Below are positions 57,419 through 64,000 of a DNA stretch of 64,000 nt, piece after piece (positions within the stretch are counted from its first letter, which is position 1; each line of letters starts with the position of its first letter). The notes beneath the pieces were generated by a model that saw nothing but the letters and a program-made list of their open reading frames with translations, did not search any database and was not told the DNA's origin. Both the position numbers and the translations under genes were made by a program. Origin of the DNA: Lingula anatina (taxonomy: Eukaryota > Brachiopoda > Lingulata > Lingulida > Lingulidae); the NCBI RefSeq assembly GCF_001039355.2, contig NW_019773513.1:1967876-2031875 (forward strand), in the 5' to 3' direction.

Positions 57419-60400
57419 GCTGGAAGAAAAATGTTAAAAGAGTTATTCATAAATCAATACTGACAGTATGATAAAAATGCATTGACTGAACTGTAAATAG
57501 TTTACGTTCAAAACATTGATAATAATTTATCTCTAAGGGAGAATTCAGATAAACCCATCGTACTAGCTGGATCGATCCAACTGTGCAGGGATTTTCACTT
57601 AAGTGCAGTCAGTGTAATCAGCTTAACTGTCTGACACACCTTCTCAACCAGCAAGGGGCTTATTAACTATCATGTGTGGAAGCTCTCTCACTTGCGGAGA
57701 CATGTCAGACAATTAAGCTGATTACACTGAGTGTACATGTATTCCCCCGCAGAGTTGGATCAATACAGCTAGTACGATGGGTTTATCTGAATGTGGTCTA
57801 ATATTAATACAAATCTGGTATTTGTAACAAACGGCAATCAATTGCTATTTTTTTTCTTTCAGCCAAATGAAATTAAATTTACCTGCTTATATGAACCTAG
57901 ATATAAAAAAATGTCCAAATTGCCAGACATATCAGCATTATTGCACTATTTTATCATTCATAAAAAAAGTAAGCGATTGTAAATTTGTTAATTAACACAA
58001 TACTATGCAGAAAATTTACCCTAAAATGTGTATTTTAATGTGTATTTAGTTCTATTCATGACTTTTCCCTGTTGCTAATTCATATATATCATCATATATA
58101 TCCAGGGCCATATACAAACACATTTAATTGTTATCTTTGAATTTTCACCAGGGATAACAACCATACAAAATCACTCATTCATAATTCATTGAATCCAGGA
58201 AAGTTTCTCTTGTAAGTGTGAATTGACAAATCAGTGTTAAAAGCTTCTATTGTTATGAGCAATGAAAAAAGCTAAGGTCCCATCAATAGAAATTGATTTT
58301 TATGGCTTAATTCTCCCATTGGTGTTCATAAGCACGTCTTATAGCTGTGACTAAATAATAAGGCGGCAAACTGAAACAAAACTTAAACGATCAATTTTGG
58401 GCACTTGTTTGCTGTGAGCAAACGTATAGGAAAAAATGGTAGCGGATATATTGTGCATCATGCTCTACTGACAGTATCTACGGAATGTCAACAAGGTAGA
58501 CAAACAGACGCAATAATATTGATGGTAATTTATTACCTTGTTCCTCTTTTTCATTGATAAGTTTTCTATTTGACTGCTTTCACTAGCAGTTTGTTAATGA
58601 TTCAATCACATGTTGGTTATGAGTGGAAGACCTTAAGTTTTGGAATACTGACTGAAATTTTCCTCTTAATTGGAAACTACATGAAGAGGCTGGTTAAGAA
58701 GATTATTCTTCACTAGGTCTGAATCTCGTGGTGAGCAGGAGAGACATGCAGGCACACATGCAGATGCACATGAACGTATGCACACACTTATCTGTTTAAG
58801 TTTACTGTAAAGGTAAAACAGGAGGATTTAAAGCATAAAATTACATTTTTAAAATTTATAAGATTAATATGACAAAAATAGTTTCAAACCTATGAGCATT
58901 TGCAGGACACCATTGATATAGGACATTACGTATGAAACCCTATATGTTCAGAGACGGCAAAGAATTTAGGTAGGACCTTGGGCAAATTTAGACCAATTTG
59001 AAAATTTGAAAAACACTTCTTTTTTTGGATGGACAGAAAATGTGAAGTTGACACTACACAAATGTTTTACACACATGATTAAGCACACATCTTTAAGCTT
59101 CTGCCTAATAATCTCTGTGCTTCATCATCAACACTGGTTACATAAATGATGTTATTAAGTTGATAAATATGTGATACCATATTCTCAACAAAGATAAAGC
59201 ACCATATTGCGTAGTAGGGCTAGGATTACTTATCATAAATATATAAAGTAAAGGTAAGGGATATATAGTGACAGCTCCTTGGTGACAAATTATACCCTCT
59301 GTGGAATATCTGTAAGATGTACATATACAAGGAGTTTTTAAAACAGAGAGAAACATTGTGAAAGTATTAAATCAGACACACACCTATGTTAATTAATGTT
59401 AACCCCATTACATATAAAAATCATTTTTTAATCATTACAATAAACAAATTTGCTTTTGAGCTTTCATTAAGTAAGTTTTAGAGGCAGATGGTTGAAGCAA
59501 AAAGAAAAAAAAATTACACAAGTATGTTTTCAATTAAAGATACCAGCTGTGACAAAATGTGATAGGCATTAAAAGGTACCTGAAACTATTCAAATATATG
59601 GACCGTAGTCAAGTAATGAGTCTGAAAAATGATTAAAGGGTCTCGACCATTTTAGGGAACAGTATAATATCTGCATTAAAGTATTTTTTTAACAAATTTG
59701 GGGATCAATTTCAAAGTTATTTTACAGTTTTCTTCTTAGGCCCAAGCTTAACTGTTTTAACAGTTACTAAGATATGAGGATTTAGGCTCAAATAATTGAG
59801 AAACTATAGCTTCTTCATGTACAATTAATTTACATATTTACAGCAAGCATACCGGTGCTATATACCTCACGGACCATTTAAAAAATCAAATTGCTTTGGT
59901 GATATACTCGAAATTTAAATTATACCCATTTTATAAACTTTTGATACCTAAAATTGTTTCTAATTTTCATTTTGATTGCGCGGTTTGCTCTCGGTTTATT
60001 ATCGTGTACTAAGGGCAAACGTACAAATATTGACGCGGGAGACTTTCAATGCTACTGTATTTACTCGATCTCTGTAACACTTTCCGATTTAGCTCTTAAT
60101 CAAGCCCTTGGTGAATAAGTTATATCTTCATTAAAAAGACTGAAAATGACATACGTACCTCTAGGTTGATAACGCCTAGCTATCTGCTGTCCAACTGATT
60201 CAATGACTGCCACCACCAAGGCGAAATTCACTGAAACCTCACGTCCCTAATGTAAGGCCCATTAGCAACAGGAACCTACAGTATGTTTGTGTATGGCACT
60301 GGGACCTTACAATGAACGGCCTCGCTTTCAGAGTCGCTTAGTTACCAGCGACGCAGTGGTAAAGGGGCACCCACTGGATAAAAATAGCATACAAAACTGA
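57419..60400 (-). promoter_or_regulatory. TBATA 5' intron, candidate 5' UTR exon and promoter
   Basis: The acceptor directly before the TBATA ATG requires an upstream exon. The best candidate is a minus-strand exon ending at 60159, followed by a strong donor (GTACGT). Upstream of it, 60341-60352 on the minus strand reads GTCGCTGGTAAC, an imperfect RFX X-box (second half-site perfect, no spacer). The intron contains a foldback element at 57543-57792 and no other recognisable coding sequence. Confidence 0.45.
57543..57792. mobile_element. 250-bp foldback element with about 48-bp inverted termini
   Basis: The ends (57543-57590 and 57745-57792) are inverted copies starting ATTCAGATAAACCCATCGTA with a handful of mismatches. 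Inside there is a second inverted pair (CAGTGTAATCAGCTTAACTG / AATTAAGCTGATTACACTG), so most of the element can fold on itself. It lies 125 bp upstream of the TBATA start codon, inside the 5' intron. Confidence 0.88.
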
Positions 60401-61149
60401 CAAAAGAAATAAAATCGATGAAAAGAGAACTTTATAATGCCGCCCTGAACTTTGATTCAGGACTGGCCAATCACATGGAGTCAACGAGGACAAGTTTCTC
60501 CTGTCTTAATGCTTTTCGTTGAAACAGATTTTTTGACAGACTTAGTGGTGTCATATTACAATATAAAAGATGAAAACAGACGTCAGTTTTTCTACCCAAG
60601 GGTGTTCACAAAATATGCTGACCCATTTCTTCAGTGACGCTTAATAATGCGATATTTGTTACTCTGGATAGCACAAATAGCGATACCAAGAGCTACATGC
60701 GTCTACAGACGTCCCTTTTTAAGTGTACAACAAATGAAACGAATGAAATACGATGATGAAATAATATATTTTCAAAAATATTTTCTGGCTGTTTTTATCG
60801 GGATATTTCCTGCAAAAAGCATATCTACATTATTTTGACGATCATTAATGATGAAGTCATAGTATGCTCACTTGCTCCAGCAGTTGTTTTATGGAATCAT
60901 CACAGTTTTTCTGTTTTTAGCGTAAAAGTTATGACGCACATGTTGTGAACTTGCAGAGAGCGCGTTCTTTGGTTTTGTGTCTTTTATATGGAAAATGGCT
61001 CCTACGGCAAGCTGTGAAAGTTTTATAAACTTTTAACGCCAATTACAAAAATTATTCTTACGTGAAATCTGCTCAAAAATACCCTTTAATTTCGCTGATC
61101 TTTAATTAAAAAAATAAAAAAAAACGTGGCACAACAGCCCTAATGAAAA

Positions 61150-61230
61150 AGTCCTATGGGATCCTATAGGAAATTGGGCTTAATTCTTATGCGATTCTAT
61201 AGGATCTTATAGGTTCCTATAAGACTTATT
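61150..61230. repeat. cluster of TATAGG palindromic motifs
   Basis: Overlapping palindromes of the type CCTATAGGATCYTATAGG occur at about 61151-61171 and 61195-61225, with partial units between. No coding sequence. Confidence 0.75.
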
Positions 61231-62916
61231 CGTAAGGGAGGAGCTTCAAGATTGTGTCTTTTTTGTCCTTCTTGGCGCAAACTTAGTTTAGAACGTTTCT
61301 GTGTCGCAAATCTTCAGGCGGTGCCTAGGCCTCCAAACCCAATGCATGACATGCAGTTTTGGCACCATATGTACCTGTGAAATGCCCCCCCCCCTCTCCG
61401 TCATTAAAAACGGGGATGGGGGGTCCAGTTTCATTTCCCTCTATGAACTAAGGGCACTCATAACACTCCTGGGCCTACATGGTAAACCCCCCCCCCCCAA
61501 CCCTCAATATATATATATATCTTGGACTCGTTCGTGATCAATAAGTTTGGTCTAGACTCATAACGTTTCCGGAAACATGAAAGCCTTTATATCCATATAT
61601 TGGAAGGCCAGTAGAGAACGTTATTCCAAATAGCCTATAGAAGAGTAATGCCCGAATCCAAGAAATAGACCATATTTTAATTAGGCACGGAGTTGTTTGG
61701 AACGGTGTATTTTCGAAGGATTCAGAAGCCTGCCAGGTCCATTTTTCCATAATTATGAACAAGTACAATATCTATGATCCTTTACCTCTGATGAACTCTA
61801 CCAGAGATTAGTTCATTTTGGTGACGGGGATTCGTTAGACGGCGGTATGAGGGGGGACAGGTTGATGAATTTAGTGCTTTCAAATTGTTTGTGTTTACAG
61901 AAGCAAAGAAACGATACTTAGTTATTTAACATTTGTACAGAGTTTACACACCTTGACCCTATAATCAAAAATTCTACTGGAACAGGTGAGCTTCTGTGGG
62001 TCTATATAAGTATAAGTACAAATCAAGTTTTCATATCACTGATCGTGAACAGTCGATATACACATTAGTATGTAACGGATTGCACTAACTGGCAAACCTG
62101 GGAGAATACAGGCAAAGACATTGCAGTAGTTGTGCCGACTGTGCTGTGATCACATTCGCAATCGATGTTGAGCTTGCTGTTGTGTTACTTTTCGAAGATT
62201 CATCGATATGTCGACTTAATCACGTTGTTATAAGTTTAGATACTATGGTTATATGTGAAAATTACGCATGAGCAGATGATATTGTTGTTTTCCAATTGCC
62301 CTGTAATCACTTTTATTTTGAAGAGGCAACTTTGTACATTGTTGTAGTCTTGCAAATATATAAATAGCAATGAAGTTATTTCGTGTGGTGCATTAGTCAT
62401 ATCAGTCAATAAGATACAGATGCAACCTTGCTTTCAAGTCTATTTCTGACATCAAATTTTGATTGCTAGCAAGCATAACATCTGATCCCAATTTAAGATA
62501 GAAAAATTAATATTATGTCTGTGTCATACCATGGACAGTTAAAACTGATCAGTAACTGAAAATTTATCAATATGCCATTAGACAGCACAGGATTTACAAT
62601 TAATTTTAATTTGTTTTTACCCCGTATGTCCAAATTTTTGAAGCCTCCTATACTGTGTTGACACAGACAATTATGGAAATTGGGAAATATTTTTGTCAGT
62701 CAACCTTCCAGTCTCAGTTAGATTGTCTCAAACTTCTCTACAAGTAGAAAAAAATCCAAAAGCAATACATTCTAGGTTTATGTTTGATATTATTTATTTA
62801 AGTAATTTTTCATCTTAACAAAACTAATGCTATTACCAGTGCAAACATATACAAAGCAGTATAATACAAAATACAGCTGCATAGATAATGGTTCTATTTC
62901 CCTAAAACAAATGGGT

Positions 62917-62982
62917 AGTTCTAGCCAGCTAACTCATAGGAAGCTGTACAGTTCTAGCCAGCTAAGTAGTAAGAAGCTGTAC
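62917..62982. repeat. two-copy tandem repeat, period 33
   Basis: AGTTCTAGCCAGCTAA...GAAGCTGTAC occurs twice in tandem, with a variable 7-nt centre. Confidence 0.85.
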
Positions 62983-63207
62983 AAGGCTTATATTTAAAGC
63001 AAGCAATAAGTCAAAAATCAAAAACAGATTTTGAAAAATGCACCAGAAATATGCTTACATACATTTCTTGATTTACACTCAATATTTACGTGAATAATTA
63101 AAAACCTCTCAGAATTTGACCATTGAGTATTTCATAATTATAAGTGTACTAGATAAGTGAATTGTCTTGTCTCATTTTTAATGTCCCAAGGAAATATTCA
63201 ATATTCA

Positions 63208-63306
63208 CAAAAAATAAATAAATAAATAAAAAAATTAAAAAAAATAATAATAAAATAAAATAAAATAATAATAATAAAATAAATAAATAAATAAATAATA
63301 AAAAAA
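63208..63306. repeat. AAAT/AATA simple repeat
   Basis: A-rich tetranucleotide and trinucleotide run with interruptions; intergenic. Confidence 0.93.
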
Positions 63307-64000
63307 TTCAGATATACTTGATTCGATGTATGAAATATTTTTAATTAAAAAAAAGGAGAAAAAAGCTGAGGGAATTCAGTTCACTTCACCACATACCACA
63401 CACAACCCACCAAATGTACCCGATGCCCTTCACGGTCTGTGAGACCAAGCAAGAAACTCAAGTAGCAAAACACACCAGAACATGCCAATTAGCCAGGCAT
63501 TCCCCTTCAGAAAGCCTTCAACTGACATGTCTTTATTGATAATTGATTTATTTTTAAAAGTACCAAGAAATGGGTAAAATAAAAAATCATTATTTCATTT
63601 GATCATTTTGTTAAGGCCATACTTCCTTTTTTTTTTGCAGTTTTTACGCTGAAAGGGTGTAAATTTAGAGGTAATCGATGATATTTGTGGTGTAAATAAT
63701 ATGTGGTTTTGAACTCTCAGTCCAGACAGAACCAGCAGTGAAATAAGGCAGGAAATGCACCTAATTTGACCTAACACACTTCATGTATCTTTTCACAATC
63801 CTATAAATCCTCAGCAAATTTGAAATTTCAACACGGACGCATAATATCTTTCTGGGTCAATAAATTTAACTGAATTATCACTTATGAGGAACCATCAAAC
63901 CTAGATACAGGGGAGTAAAGTCCATTTTTCATTGGTCAATTCTGTTTGTTAATCTGTTAATCCCATTATTCCCAATGTGTTCTTTAAAGGCAAATCTTTA

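Larger units (their letters stand above)
60401..64000. other. right-hand intergenic region, no gene recognised
   Basis: AT-rich sequence with short open frames that show no family resemblance. It contains a cluster of TATAGG palindromes (61150-61230), poly-C/poly-G runs, a tandem repeat of period 33 (62917-62982) and an AAAT-type simple repeat (about 63208-63306). A donor-like GTGAGC near 61987 could mark a 5' exon of a gene to the right, but nothing else supports it. Confidence 0.5.

Noticed and set aside
60452-61537. Several 60-78 codon frames at the right end
   Set aside because: Short, without conserved motifs, and one runs through poly-C and AT repeats.

Overview
This is a eukaryotic (animal) genomic window. 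All genes are split by GT-AG introns of roughly 0.1-6 kb, the intergenic DNA is AT-rich with many microsatellites and short inverted-repeat elements, and there is one assembly gap of 25 Ns (27780-27804). The six genes I recognise are animal orthologues of human genes. Gene content, moderate intron size and the abundance of short non-autonomous DNA transposons suggest a marine invertebrate, most likely a lophotrochozoan (mollusc, brachiopod or annelid). The phylum cannot be fixed from the sequence alone.

Layout, left to right. (1) 1-4448, minus strand: the 5' end of OGDH (2-oxoglutarate dehydrogenase E1); three coding exons are visible and the rest lies beyond the left edge. (2) 7073-13634, plus: SLC15A4-type proton-coupled peptide/histidine transporter, 10 coding exons, 581 aa, head-to-head with OGDH. 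(3) 18031-27177, plus: ZCCHC24, 5 coding exons, 237 aa, with a probable long 3' UTR. (4) 43056-31207, minus: MTTP, the large subunit of microsomal triglyceride transfer protein, 19 coding exons, 879 aa, convergent with ZCCHC24. (5) 43651-47683, plus: TRMT10A, tRNA guanine-9 methyltransferase, 7 exons, 382 aa, sharing a 594-bp divergent promoter with MTTP. (6) 57418-50358, minus: a TBATA/SPATIAL-family gene, 7 coding exons, 488 aa, tail-to-tail with TRMT10A and probably with a 5' non-coding exon near 60.16 kb. The last 3.5 kb shows no recognisable gene.

The genes are not an operon; they cover mitochondrial TCA metabolism, lysosomal/endosomal peptide export, RNA/zinc-finger biology, ER lipoprotein assembly, tRNA modification and a poorly understood testis/brain protein. 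The most interesting feature is gene order. TBATA-family gene, TRMT10A and MTTP stand in the same order and relative orientation that I recall for human 4q23 (C4orf17, TRMT10A, MTTP), which implies a microsyntenic block retained since before the protostome-deuterostome split.

The remaining structure is mostly transposon-derived: at least eight families of short elements with terminal inverted repeats sit in introns and intergenic DNA, several present in two or more copies within this window. Exon boundaries were assigned by hand from splice sites, reading phase and recalled family sequence; they are internally consistent in frame but have not been checked against transcripts.
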